From NCBI GenBank assembly GCA_016946835.1, contig JACVTC010000034.1, positions 434,001 to 498,000 of the forward strand: DNA of 64,000 bases. The letters are read 5' to 3'. The stretch's first letter is position 1; every line of letters begins with the position of its first letter. This document shows positions 12,664 to 25,100 of this stretch, piece after piece. The DNA is from Neocallimastix lanati (nom. inval.). Its lineage: Eukaryota > Neocallimastigomycota > Neocallimastigomycetes > Neocallimastigales > Neocallimastigaceae. The notes under the pieces were generated by a model. It saw nothing but the letters and a program-made list of their open reading frames with translations. It was not told the origin of the DNA and ran no database searches. The position numbers were made by a program, and so were the translations under genes.

Positions 12664-13589
12664 TTTATAATTTTTATTTATTTTTAAGGTTATTAAGATA
12701 TTAATCTCAGCGATAGTAATGATTAAATAATGTAAAAACAAAATTATAATATAATGTTTATTTACATGAATTTTACTATTTTTTTTCTTTTAATGAATTG
12801 TATACTAATTATTATATTATATTTTATTTAGTTTTTATTATAGTTATTTAATAAATTTTATTTTTATTTTATTTTTATTTTATATTTATTTTATTTTTAT
12901 TTTATTTTTGATAAATATTTTTTATTTATTAATTTTTTAATAATTATTTTTTTAAAAAAAAAATTATTTATTAATTTTTATATTAAATATTTTTAATCAA
13001 TCATTGTACTAAGTAACCCCTATAGATAAAAAAGGAAAATTAATATAAATAATACATTGTAATTTTAAATTTGATATATAACGATTTATTTGTATTAATT
13101 TTTTTTTTATTTTATTTTATTTTATTTTTATTATATTTTAATTTTTTTTTATTTTATTTTAATTTTTTGTTTGTTTGTTCGTTTGCTTTTTTGTTTGTTA
13201 TTTTCTATTTTCATTTTATTGAATAGTATTTATTATATATAATTTATAATTTATTGCTTTCATTTTTATTAATTTTTCATGTAATTTATAATTAAATATA
13301 TAAATTATTAAATTTGGATAAATATGAATTTACTATTAAAATTTTCTTTCTAATTTTTTTTTAATCAATATTTTTTATTATCTGTATTTTTTATTATTAA
13401 ATTATATTTTTTACTTTTTATAAAAATAAATATTATTTAAATAATGATTCTTTAATTAAACATTTAAATAGCATTATAGATGATTTTTATTTATTTAAAT
13501 TTACTGTTTAATTTTTTATAAATAACCCATTATCTGTTTTATTTTGTTTTAATCTATAGTATATATTATTTTTGATTCATTTTTTATTT

Positions 13590-13626
<37 letters not shown>

Positions 13627-14021
13627 TCTTTGTTCTTTCTATTTTAATTATTATTTTATATATTTATATATTTTTTTAATTTTCTTTGTTTTTTCTATTT
13701 TAATTTATATATATATATTTTTAATTTTCTTTGTTCTTTCTATTTTAATTTTTATTTATATATATATATATTTTTAATATTTAATTTTTTATATTTAATT
13801 TTTTATTTTTAATTTTTTTTTAATTTCACTATTTTAATTATTATTTACATTTTTTTTTCAATTAAAAATAAAATTATAAATAAAAATTAAAAATTAACAA
13901 TTAAAAAAAAAAAAAATTAGATAGTATTATATTTTAAAAATAAATGTTTAAATTTTAAAATTTTAATTTATATTATTAAAATAATTTATAATTTATTTAT
14001 ATATATTTAAAATAGTATTTA
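12664..14021. other. A+T-rich non-coding region with homopolymer and tandem repeat
   Basis: No gene is seen. About 30 consecutive T residues end near 13621. They are followed by three degenerate ~55-bp units (13621-13780), each containing TTAATTTTCTTTGTT, TCTATTTTAATT and a TATATA block. Confidence 0.6.
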
Positions 14022-16116
14022 TCAGTGATTTAATTTTTTTAAAAGCTTTTTTAAGGATTTACGTAATTTTTTTAATTTTTTTAAGTTCATTTTATTTTTT
14101 ACCTTGGAATTTGAATTACTATTTGAACCTGATGGAGAAGATGACTGACTTTTTTTCTCCATTTTATCCATAGTACTTGAAGAAAATTCATTACTATTTG
14201 ATTCCACTGTAGAAACAACATTACCCATACTTTTATGTTATTATTAACTTTAGATATATCTGATTTACTGGATCTTCCAATGGATGAAGTAACTTGCTTT
14301 TTTAATTTTCTAAATCCTTTCTTTAATATTCCGCTAATTTTTTTTAGCTTGTTCTTGTTTTTCAGGATCTCCTTATGATATTATAGAGGATACCTATTCA
14401 TCAGCTTTGTCTGAATTAAAATCATTTACTAACGATAAAAACTATTACCTTATTCTGAAGTTAAGACAGATGAATCTTCTGGTGAGATCATTGGTAGTTC
14501 ATTGGTTGAAGGTGAAACAACTACAGCTGGATTAATGAATTATGTAAAAAATAAAGTTAAAGAATTAAATGAATCTGGAGAGTAGTATCATCTGCTATAG
14601 AATGATCACTTTGTCCTGAACCATCTGTTATTGAAGATAAAAATTTCGCAGAGTACATATCATCAGGATCTCTGTCCGTAGGGGATAATACTTTATTTGC
14701 TCCAAATAAACCTCTAATTAAACTATTATTCAGTTTTATCAAACCTTTCTTAATAGTATTAGTTAGTCGAATATCAGCAATATAAAGTGCCTCATCTACT
14801 GCTTCAAATGCCTTAAATAAAAATATTACTTGAGAAACAGGTGTGGGGTATTCATCGAAATTAAAATTTTTAAATGCTTCAATTGCACTTAATTTATTAC
14901 CAGCTTTTGATAGATTGGAATAGGATGGTTCTTGTGATTTATCCTTTTTACCATCATATGGTAGTATATCCGGATTAAATTGCTTCATATATTTCATGAA
15001 TTTAATCATTTGCTTATATTTATAAACGTTCAGACAGGCAATCATTTTACTAGTTCTATTGGCAAAGTCAAATTTCCTACTTTATTATCATTGTTAATAA
15101 AAGCTACTGAAAGTATTTCATTATACGCATGTTTCATATCTGCCATCATTAATAATTTTGGTTCAAATTTAGTTAAATTTCCATTGGATGTATTTTCTAA
15201 TTCATTACTGTATTTCTTTATTACTTTGGATAATTCATGTAACTTACTCATAATAGCATTCTTAGTGCTTTGATCTTTATTTATCATAGCTTTCATTAAT
15301 TTTGACTTATATGCATTTATCATATGTTGCAAATTTACTTGATAGTACTGTCCATTACCTCCATTAAAAACATTATTTATATTACTATATTCCATATTTA
15401 TATTATCTTCTAATTCTAACTTTTGATTTTAATTAATATTTACTTCGGGAACGTATGACCATTTATTTCTATTTAAAGGTGGCTCAAGGCTTGTTTTATA
15501 TTCTGGAAATTTTGCTACCTATTTACCATATACCTGACTATAATATCTGTTTAAAGCATGGCTGTTTGAGGGTCAGGATCGAATATCATTTTCATTGACA
15601 ATGATTTATATAACTTATTTAATCCTTTGACAATATTCTCGGCATCAATTTCATTTGTGTATTCTAATGCATTTAAAGTGTTTTTCGTTAATTTTTCTAA
15701 TGATTCTCCATAAGTATTAGAGGAAACCGAAATACTGTTATGATAGATATTATTATTGATATTTCCATTATCATCTATTTCTAAAGCTGGTCCATCAATT
15801 TCCGTAATGATTAATTCGGAATTTTGATCGGTTTCTTCAAATAATGGAGCAACCTTTAAAATTGATTCAAGACCTTCCACTTCCAATTCGGACTGTTGAT
15901 CTCTAATATTCATGAAATTCTCATATTCATCGGGTGGATTACTATTCTTAATTGATTTATAATTATTATCTTCAAGAACATCACCAGTTTTTTGAGAACA
16001 GAATTTTCTAATATAATAAAATTGTTTACTTATTCATTATCTTCTCTTTTTCCTGTATATTTTGCTATAATTTTTAAATTTTTAATATGTTTTTTTTAAA
16101 TATTTTAAAAATTTAT
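14022..16116 (-). pseudogene. unrecognised Asn/Ser-rich protein, 3' part, with internal micro-inversion
   Basis: Minus-strand coding is traceable from just after a stop at 16117 through segments at about 15913-15551, 15395-15042 and 15045-14557, ending at 14022 in a Lys/Leu-rich tail (KKLKKLRKSLKKLLKKLNH). I recognise no domain. Recurrent phrases are EIDAENIVKGLNKLYKSL and LTNTIKKGLIKLNNSLI. Frames shift between segments. At 14373-14576 the coding sense lies on the plus strand (for example ETTTAGLMNYVKNKVKEL), while the reading on both sides is minus, so ~204 bp has been flipped. Short TCTCC and GGAGA motifs sit at the two breakpoints. There is no ATG or spacer between this part and the upstream part, so both may be one gene. 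Decay is clear; function is unknown. Confidence 0.6.
14373..14576 (+). other. micro-inversion inside the pseudogene
   Basis: On the plus strand this segment reads EDTYSSALSELKSF and then, after a one-base shift, EIIGSSLVEGETTTAGL. Just beyond 14577 and below 14372 the compatible continuation is on the minus strand (SIADDTT before it, DPEKQEQAKKN after it). The edges carry the inverted pair TCTCC (14368-14372) and GGAGA (14577-14581), which fits microhomology-mediated inversion. Confidence 0.65.
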
Positions 16117-18311
16117 TTAGTTTAGACAACCATAATCTCGTTTTTTTGACATCAGGATTGGACATACTATACTATTACTAATATCTTCTAATAGCGTTTC
16201 ACTTAATTGCTCTTCATCCATTTTCATTAATTCATTAACACTTTTTGATGAACTTTTATTATCAATTAATTGAGTTGCCCCTTTTATCATTGTTTCTTTA
16301 CTTTCACTTACAGTAGATAAAATTTCATCATACTCCTTATCTATGGTATTTTTGTATAAACTTAATGTCTTTTCATTACTAATCGATTTATCAAAAATTT
16401 TGTCAAGTTTATTTATCTTAGCTGGTGTATTCTTCTGGCATGGACATGTTCCTTGCATTCCATTTCTTTTGCTTTTAGATCAATTACTATTGGTACTACT
16501 ACTACTACTACTACTACTACTATTACTTCCACTGTTACATACATTCTTGATATTGCTTACTATACCATTAATACGTTTAAGGGGAAGATCATGCCCGTCT
16601 GTAGTTGAAGTAGTTTCCGCTGTATATGAATTTCTAAATTGAATTTTTTTTCCATCAGAATCTCTATTAAGTACTTTTAATAATAAAGGTCTTCCATTTT
16701 TGTTTAAACCACTAATAGCAATTGTAGAATAATAATCTTCAAATGTTTTTACTGAATTTAATTGAATATTTTTTAATTTTTCATAATTTTCAGGATATAA
16801 TACAAAATATTCCCCATATTTATTATTGATTTTAATTCTTTTTTTTCGTCATCTGTTAATTCGCTATTATTATTTATTCTATTTATTACATCATTTTCTA
16901 TTATTTTTTTTCTTCCTCAGTACTCATAGTTGAGATTATTCTAAGTTTATTAAAATTTTCTTTTATATCAATTATATTTCCTTCAAGATCAACATTTGGT
17001 ATGAAAGTATCTTCACTATCATTATTATTACTATTACTACTATTACTACTATTACTATTACTACTATACTACTATTATTATTATTATTATTATTATTATT
17101 AGGGATATTTAATTTCTTAATCTTTAATTTTTTCATTAAATTTTTAACTATTATTTTATTTTTAATGTCAAAAATAATTAATTCGGAATATTTTGAAATT
17201 ACCATATTTCTAGCTGTTTTAACTAAAAATCCTAATGAATTAATATGCGATTTTTGTTTTTCAAAGCTATGATTTTTTATTTTCTGTTTTGGATGGATGT
17301 ATGAACTAATATCGATAGCATTATCATTTTCTTTAATACGCATAGTTTTAATTTTGTCTTTTAGCTCATCGGTACTGTCATTAATTAAATCTATAGAGTT
17401 TTTTCCATTATTATTGGATGAATTATTAGAACTCGTTACCGCCTTTTTTTTCATTTTAAAAAGAACTTTATTATATTTTATTTCTGACGGTTCCAAATCG
17501 GTATTTTTTGTTTTTGGTGTTTTGAAATCATCGTTAAAATTACTATTTACATCGAATTTACTTAAATATTCTATGTAAGGATAATTTTTCTCTTCAATAT
17601 TCGGATTATAATAGAAAGTATTATCACTTGATTCACATTTTTTATAGTTAATCATTTTATATTATACTTTAAGTGGTTCCAAAAAACTTTCTCCTTTATT
17701 ATCATCTGACGAAATATTCATAACTGTGTACTTATTTATGGAATTAGCACTATTCATAGGGTTCAACTTACACTCATTCAAATAATCAAATTCATAGTTA
17801 AATTTATACTTAGTTTTGGTTTTTTCTAAATTAAAGGTACTTTTCTCTTTTGTATTGAAATAATGGTAAGTAATATATAATTTTAATTTTTTTTTTATAT
17901 TTTTAGCATTATTATTATTATTATTACTATATATTGGTAATTCAGATAAAAGTTTTTATACATCTAAATTATTATTATTGTCTATAAAGTCTTTTAGTAA
18001 TGCTTCATCTATTGTACCTTAAATGTCATTTTTATTTGGAATTATATAATTCTTTATTTCATTAAGTGTTGTTACTTCTGTATGCCCTAAATTATTTAAT
18101 TTACCAGAAAATTTATTATATATGTCATACTTTTTTAAAAAATTGTCAATAACTTGAATTTCTTCCTTAGTATATTTTTGCTCTATTATGCTTCCAAAAT
18201 TTTCATATTTTTCAAGTAAATCTAAACTATTACCATCATTTTTCAATTTTCTTTCAATTTTTACTTTTAAATCATTAGCTTCCGCCCTTCCATTAGGTTT
18301 AAGTAAACGAT
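16117..18311 (-). pseudogene. unrecognised Asn/Ser-rich protein, 5'-truncated upstream part
   Basis: Coding sense runs from the edge of the repeat at 18312 (INRLLKPNGRAEAND, no ATG) down to DYGCLN and a stop at 16117. In-frame TAA stops near 18019, 17959 and 17663 interrupt an otherwise continuous frame. Frame shifts follow near the poly-Asn tract at 17040-17100 and at about 16850. Low-complexity Ser (16495-16530) and Asn (17060-17100) runs are encoded by AGT and AAT repeats. No domain is recognised; the product looks hydrophilic, without a visible signal peptide because the N-terminus is lost. The 5' end is cut exactly where the dispersed repeat starts. It may be the front half of the coding region at 14022-16116. 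Confidence 0.6.
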
Positions 18312-18714
18312 TAATTTTTCAATAACCTTGCAAAGAATATAAAAGATAGATTTTTTCATCTTCATTTTATATTTTGTAAGTTACATAATAATAGTAATTA
18401 ATTAAACAATATTAATAATATAGAAAAATATAAATATTATTAAATATTAAGATTATAATATCAATATAATTAAAACATTAATTTAATATAACTAAATAAA
18501 TTTAATTTGTAATAGTAATTGTTAGCAAACAAAGATTTTGACATATTTTATTTTTATAATTGAATTAAATTAAATTTAAATTTAAAATATATTTTTTTTA
18601 TTTTCTCGTTGTATTAAATCTAATTATTTAATTTCATTGTAATAAATTTCATACTATTTGGCACAAGCCTCAATTTGTATATAAACTCATGTATTTTTCA
18701 TAAATTTTGTAAAT
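18312..18714. repeat. LTR-like dispersed repeat, copy 2
   Basis: Direct repeat of 622-1004, with a 12-13-bp insertion (AAACTCATGTAT) relative to copy 1 near 18681-18693 and few substitutions. It truncates the pseudogene reading in from the left. Confidence 0.8.
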
Positions 18715-18870
18715 TGTAATTACCTTATTAATTTTTATATTAATAAATAAAGTTTAATAATTAAATCTTAATTTTACTTTTACTTTATTTTACTTTAGTA
18801 ATAATTAATATAGATATGCTTTAAACATATATATAAATATAATATAAATAAAAACACCTTACATTATATG

Positions 18871-19350
18871 TGATATGACTTTTATGTGCTAATAATTTTT
18901 ACTTGTATAATTATCTTTTTATAAATACTAATATTTTCTTATCCTAGATATTAACTAAAATCAACCTCCATTTAATAATTACAAGGAATGATCATTATTT
19001 CTAGGATTATTTACATACAAATTTATAATTTAATAATAAACTAAATATAAAATAATAATATATAAATAATATAACTAATAAAATCAACTATATATTTAAT
19101 TATATTATAATATATAATAGCTATTTATAATTTAATAAATAATAATAAAATTATTATATATTAAATTATAAAATATATAAAATAAAATAAATATTCTAAT
19201 TAATATATTATAAAATATATATTAAAATATAATTCAAATAAGAAATTATTATAAAAATTATTATTAAGAAAAGATATAAATTTAATATTTAATAATTATT
19301 ATAAAATATATAAATATAAATATGTTATTACACATATTTGTTTTATATCA
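18871..19350. repeat. diverged solo LTR, TGATAT...ATATCA family
   Basis: It starts TGATATGACTTTTATGTGCT and ends ACACATATTTGTTTTATATCA-like, matching the termini of 41066-41778 and, inverted, of 23041-23722. The interior is shorter and more diverged. No matching 5-bp duplication is visible at the edges. Confidence 0.6.
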
Positions 19351-19867
19351 AAAATTTTCTTATTAAAATAATTCATTTATAGCAAAGTTAGAATTTTTCT
19401 CTCTCAAGAACAATTCTCAATAAAAGCTTTAAATTAACAAAGAAAATAATTAAAAATAATAGCATTTGAATTAATTATTACCTTAATTCTAGAAATTATT
19501 GAAATATCAAATTATAAATAGATATAATATAAAAATTATTTTTACAAAGTTTATTCAAAATTTTACAATTTTTCATTAATAAAAGATTTTTTTTTGAAAT
19601 AATTATTATATTATATTATAATAGTTAAATAATATATATATACATAATTATTAATAATTAATTATGAAATTTACATTCAAAATGTAATTTTGAAATTTTA
19701 ATTTCGAAAATTTGAAAATAAAATAATATTAATTATAAATATAGATTAAATGTTTCATTAGCATAAGTATGAATAATATTTTGCTATTTTAACTGTAAAT
19801 ATTAAAATGAATGTAAAAATTTAAATTTGAAATTTTGAAATTCATTATTTATTATAATTTTTTAATT
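19351..19867. other. A+T-rich spacer
   Basis: No ORF, motif or clear repeat is seen. Confidence 0.5.
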
Positions 19868-20960
19868 ATAATTAATTTTAAATATTCTCTATAAGGTAGA
19901 ATACTTTTAATATGAATATTTCTTTTTAATATTACTCCTGACCTTCTTTCTTGTAATTTCACTGTAGTTATTTCCTTTATTATATAAGGGTCAATATAAT
20001 ATTGGTCCAATTTATGACTTTGAAAAATTTAATTTTCACGTTATCTCCAACTTTATACTCAGAAAGATTTTCCTTCATTTGCTTCTCTTCTAGTCTTCCA
20101 ATAATTAATTGTACCATTTCTTGTTTGCAACATCCTTTGCCCATTTAGTATGTTCCTAATTCTTTCTTTTAATAGTTCATCAATTGAGCGTTAAACAAGT
20201 TCCTCCAAAGAATTCAATAAAGATTAATTTCAGTAGGAAGTAAATCATCTCTTCCATAAAAGTTCAAAACTAGAATATCCACTAGCAGAGAATTTTGCTG
20301 TCTTAATAGATCATAATGCTAATGGTAACAGAGTATCCCATTCATCGTTTCTACCAACAAAATTCCTTATTGTTTTCTTTGTTTCTGTTTTCTACTAGAC
20401 TATTAGAAGGGTGGATGATAACTATCAACAAAATGAATGTAAACTCCATCTAAATCTAAGAAGAATTTTGGACAATTACTGTTAAATTGTAGTCCATATT
20501 AATTATTTATGATAGTCCATGCTTACTAAACACATTCACTAAGAAAGCAACAACATCTTGAGAAGTAACAGAAAGATAAACTTCCTCTTCAGTATATAAG
20601 GTGAAATAATCTACACAAATAATTATATATCTATTACCTATAGTAGTAGTTTTTAAAGGTCCAATAATATCTAGGCCCATTCTAACAAAAGGAGCTTCTA
20701 TATGAGTCCGAAATATTTCAACCAACTTAGAAAGGGGCTCAGATCTGTTACGTTGACATATTTTACAAATAAATATATATTTTTTTATATCTAAAATCAT
20801 ATTTTTCCAATAATAATTTTTCTTAATTCTATCATACGTCTTTTGTAACCCCTCATGGCCAATTTGTTGATCCATTCTGAATATTTTTATCTTTTTTTAG
20901 ATAATCATCTATAACCAGTCTTAGTTTATCTTTATCTTTGAATTTTTGTATTTATACTCA
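19868..20960 (-). pseudogene. Ty3/gypsy integrase remnant
   Basis: The minus strand reads through the integrase zinc-binding end (HEGLQKTYDRIKKNYYW, then CKICQRN), the core (MGLDIIGPL with the first catalytic Asp), VFSKHGL, VYIHFVDSYHP, SSFELLW, and a C-terminal part (DPYIIKEITTVKLQ). Several frameshifts and stops separate these pieces (20506, 20420, 20270). The family is close to the element at 30197-37750. The upstream RT and the LTRs are missing, so this is an orphan 3' pol fragment. Confidence 0.8.
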
Positions 20961-22205
20961 TTTTTTATTAATTTTAAATTTAATTACTTCTATAAATTAG
21001 GAGATTGAGGAATTAATGATAAATAAATGGATTACTTGTGAATAATATATATATATAATTATTCTATTCTACAATATTATATATTTGATATTATTAGACT
21101 ATAAATTATCTCTTTTTTAACCAAACTTTAATTTTTCATAAAAAAATAGTTATACTTTATATTAAATTTTAAATAGATAAAATATTATTAAAAAGGTTTC
21201 ATAAATATATTTTTAATCTAATGATTTCTCCAAAATAACCTTGTGTATTAAAATTGAATTACATTTATAGCTAATCACATTATTATTTATAACTAGTCAT
21301 ATTAGTAATTTAAACTTATTAGTAAATAATATAAGTTTTTTCTTATTTTATATAGTTTCAAAACTTTAGTTAATTTTTTCTTGTGAGTTAATTTTTCTAA
21401 TTTTCTCAATAAAGCTATTTTTATTTATTTCCAAGATAAATATGACTTATAAATAATCAACGCAAAGTGTCAATTATGTAACTTTCCTTTAATATTTATG
21501 TTCATTATTTTATGATACAAACTTCTCCTTAAATTCAAAATTTCTAAAGGGATTTTATTTATTTGAATTTTCTCATCATTAAAACAATAACAATTAGTTT
21601 AATATATATAACTTTTGGTATACTTTACAATCAATAAGTATAGTTCGTAGATGAATAAAGATTATCTATTTGTATATAACATTAGGTTATTTTTATTATT
21701 ATATTATATCTTTCATCAAGAGAGTTTTGTATGTTATGATTATATTAAAATAGTTACTATTTAAGCCCATTTCATGATAGGTTTAATAATACTGCTTTTG
21801 TTAGAATGCACCCATTTCACACCAGGAATTACCAATCTATTATATTTCCATTGATATTTGGGATTTTATATTTTAAATAAGTTTGTATGGATTATCTGAA
21901 TATAATCTTCCCCATTATTGTTATTGATATATATAAGGTTTGATATGTATAAATACACATTAAAAAACTATATTTTAAATAATAGGTTTCGTGATTTAAC
22001 AAAAAAATAAGTTTAATATATTATAGTTTAAATCCTTATAAATTTTATATATTATTAAATTTTATTTCATATATTCAAAGAGTAGAAATAGTTTATCACA
22101 AAGTAGATTTCTCAAGGATAAATATAATATATTTTTTATAGACTAGAATTTTATTAAAATATTAAATTATAATTATGGATTTTAGATGATTTTTTTCTAA
22201 TTATA
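20961..22205. other. non-coding stretch
   Basis: No gene is recognised. It probably includes the eroded 5' end or LTR of the copia remnant that follows, but no LTR boundary could be fixed. Confidence 0.4.
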
Positions 22206-22249
22206 CGATTGAAGTGTTTTTCTCTTTATAATTATTATTGCCAAACAGT

Positions 22250-23016
22250 GGAAGAGGCAGAAGCCAAAGAGGCCACTGTAAATTCAATTATTATTTTCAA
22301 TGTGACTGAAAAAGTACTTACGTATATTCAGAACATTAATAACCCCCGAGAAAAAATCGAGAAATTATAATTTCTCTATCATCGGGATGAAGAAGAAAAA
22401 TATAGCCTCTTATTATTCAGAATCTATAACCTCAAGGCTAAGAACGTTCAAAATGTAATGGACGTTCCAAAAGAAATTGTTGAAATTTTTAATGTGTTAG
22501 ATGACACAATTAATCTCAAAAAATTTATTATTATGCAAGAAGCCCTTCCAAGAGATCTTGCTAAAGAATTCAAGCCTAGGGCTAATATTGACCCGATTGT
22601 GTTTTATAATGAAATTAAGGACACTTACTTTTTACAACTACAAATTGAAAAGAGGCATCAATAAGCCTAAAAATAATCCGATAGTTAACGAAGTCAAGGT
22701 CGACCCAATGGACCTTGATAATATCAATAATTATAAAAGGAAGTTCGGTCATATCTGCGATATAACTGGACACACCACCAAGGAATGCCTATACAATTTG
22801 AAGACCAAGGGAAACCACTCCAAGAAGAAGAATTATAAGAAAAATCTTAGGAATATTGAGAAACTCAAGAACCTATCTTATGAAGACATTAATAACAAGT
22901 TCAAAGATGACATGGACAGTCATTTTATGGATCACGAACATAATTCAAGGTTTGCACGTGACCTTCTAGAAACATCTGAGTTTAACATTGGTAACGTTTC
23001 TTCAGGACAAATTTAA
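22250..23016 (+). pseudogene. Ty1/copia Gag remnant
   Basis: The frame EATVNSIIIFNVTEKVL runs on through an in-frame TAA near 22369 into LLLFRIYNLKAKNVQNV and MDVPKEIVEIFNVL. A +1 shift near 22655 then leads to a basic C-terminal part. The Gag zinc knuckle is degenerate: GHICDITGHTTKEC keeps the second and third Cys and the His, but the first Cys position is Gly (GGT, one change from TGT). Retroviral-type Gag would form the particle shell. It belongs with the protease and RNase H pieces at 23790-24853. Confidence 0.7.
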
Positions 23017-23040
23017 ATATTTTTTGTCAAAATTGTGACC

Positions 23041-23722
23041 TGATATAAAACAAATATGTGTAGCAACATATTTGTATATTTAATATTAATTATTAAATAT
23101 TAAATTTATATCTCTTTTGTCAATAATATTTGAAATAATTTCTTATTCATATATTATTCAATATTTATATATATTATTCATTATAATATGAAATATATTA
23201 AGTATATTAAATTAAATAGTTAATTTTTTCTAAAGATATATAATAAGAATATTATTATATATATAACTTGAATATTCTTATTTATTTTAAAGTTTATATT
23301 AAAAATACATAATTCTATATATTATAATATAATGATATAGTTTTATTTATTTTAATTATAATTAAATATATATAGTTGATATTATTTATTATATTCATAT
23401 TTATTATATAATTATATTCTTATATATTTAACTTTATTATTCTTATTTTCATTTTAAGAATTATATAGTTATATTTATTATATTTATTATTTTAATATAT
23501 ATTTATTATATATTATACTATACTCCGATATAATATATTTTAAATGTATATTTATTAATAATTAAATTATTATAAAGATTTCTAATAACAACTCTTCTTG
23601 ATTGTAGTTTAGAGAAGACCCTTGGTTAATTGGGTTTTATAAATTAAAATATATTAATAAAGGTTAATTAAATATAACGATACTATTAAAAATTAGTAGC
23701 ACATAAAAGTCCCACATATCAA
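23041..23722. mobile_element. solo LTR (TGATAT...ATATCA) inside a copia remnant
   Basis: The 682-bp block begins TGATATAAAACAAATATGTG and ends GTCCCACATATCA. It is the reverse complement of 41066-41778 over essentially its full length. It separates the Gag and protease parts of a copia element, so it inserted there. The flanks TGACC and ATCAC do not form a clean duplication. Confidence 0.7.
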
Positions 23723-23789
23723 TCACACTATTCACGTGATCCAATTACACAAAACGACATTGATCATGTGACAAACACCAAGTAATCTC

Positions 23790-24853
23790 TATGGACCCTT
23801 GACACCGGTGCTTGTGAACACATTACAAGGGATGAGTCTTTACTTTCTGATTTCGTTCCAAACAAGATGGTCCTTCGATGTACCTTTGAGGGTTATGGTA
23901 CTTTCATGGTACCATTAACAATTTTCCGGTTACCTTAAATAGAGTTCTTTATTCCAAGGATGTAAATAAGAACCTTATTAGTGGAATTAAATTAGCCTCC
24001 AAAGGTATACTCTTTAGTACTAGGAATAAGGATAATAAAACCTTTGTTAAATTATCACCCTCTAAGAATAACTCAATCTTAGGTTATTTTAATAACCAAG
24101 ATAATATTATTAGAATCCCAATTTTACAGGGATCTAATATTTTGTCTAACCTTGAGGACGATAATAATAGTGATCTGCAGTTATGGCATAATAGATTAGG
24201 CCATTTCTATAATAAAGATATCTTCATATATCTTTCAGATCATAAATATACTTGGCAAATTCAACAAGGCCAGATATCTCATTCGTAGTGCATTATGCAT
24301 CAAGAAACTGTGAAAATCCAAAATTATGATTGGAAAAAAGTTTTAAATATTTTTAAATATTTAAATTCAACGAAAAATTTTAAAATTAAATATGATGGGT
24401 TAGGGGATATCAATGCATATTGTGATGCGGATTTTGCTGGTGACACCAAGGATCGAAAATCTACTTCTGGCTGTTTAATTCTCATGGGAAAATCTGCTAT
24501 TTCGTGGCATAGTAAGAAACAATCTGTTGTGGCAACGTCCAAGGGTTAGCACGTCCGAATGTACTAAGAAAGTCTTGTGGATTAGAAATATCTTAGAAGA
24601 ATTATTCAACTACAATAATTCCGTAACCATATTTACCGACATGACCAGCAAGAAGAGTATCGAAAATGATGAAATGAATACTAAATTAAAACATATAGTT
24701 ATCAAATATCACTTCAATAGAGATTATATAATAAATGGGAAGATTAAGTTAATGTACAAAAACACTGAAGAAATGTTCGCTGATGTTTTGACCAAAAATG
24801 TAAATGGCCCCAAAATGAAGAAGTTTACAGACAAAATATTTTCGGAATATTAA
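23790..24853 (+). pseudogene. Ty1/copia Pol remnant: protease, pre-integrase, then RNase H
   Basis: The aspartic protease motif WTLDTGACEHIT is followed by a Gag-pre-integrase-type segment ending LWHNRLGH. The sequence then jumps, with no integrase core and no reverse transcriptase, to the RNase H end: YCDADFAGDTKDRKSTSG, SKKQSVVATSKG, then a frame break and a C-terminal part ending EEMFADVLTKNV. About two thirds of Pol is therefore deleted. Frames are broken near 23935, 24288 and 24545. It could not be autonomous. Confidence 0.75.
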
Positions 24854-24897
24854 TGATGGATACTTATTACCAAACTTAATTTTATTTTAAAAAATTT

Positions 24898-25100
24898 AGT
24901 TTGAGGGGGGAATGTTATTATATCTAATCTAGAAACAAAATTTAAATGAATAATTTAAAAAATATAATAATATAAAACAATGATTTAAATCAAATGTATA
25001 AATGTATAAATTAATTTTAGTCTATAACAAGCCACAAAATTAGAATAAATACATGTAAATTTTTCTCTTTAAATCTTTGTAATTACTTTATATATTTTCA
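24898..25100 (+). repeat. copia polypurine tract and start of 3' LTR
   Basis: TTTGAGGGGGGAA (24900-24912) is a typical plus-strand primer site, directly followed by TGTTATTATATCTAATC at 24913, the probable LTR start. A TATA-like ATAAATACATGTAAATTTT lies near 25045. The far end of the LTR could not be located. Confidence 0.6.
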
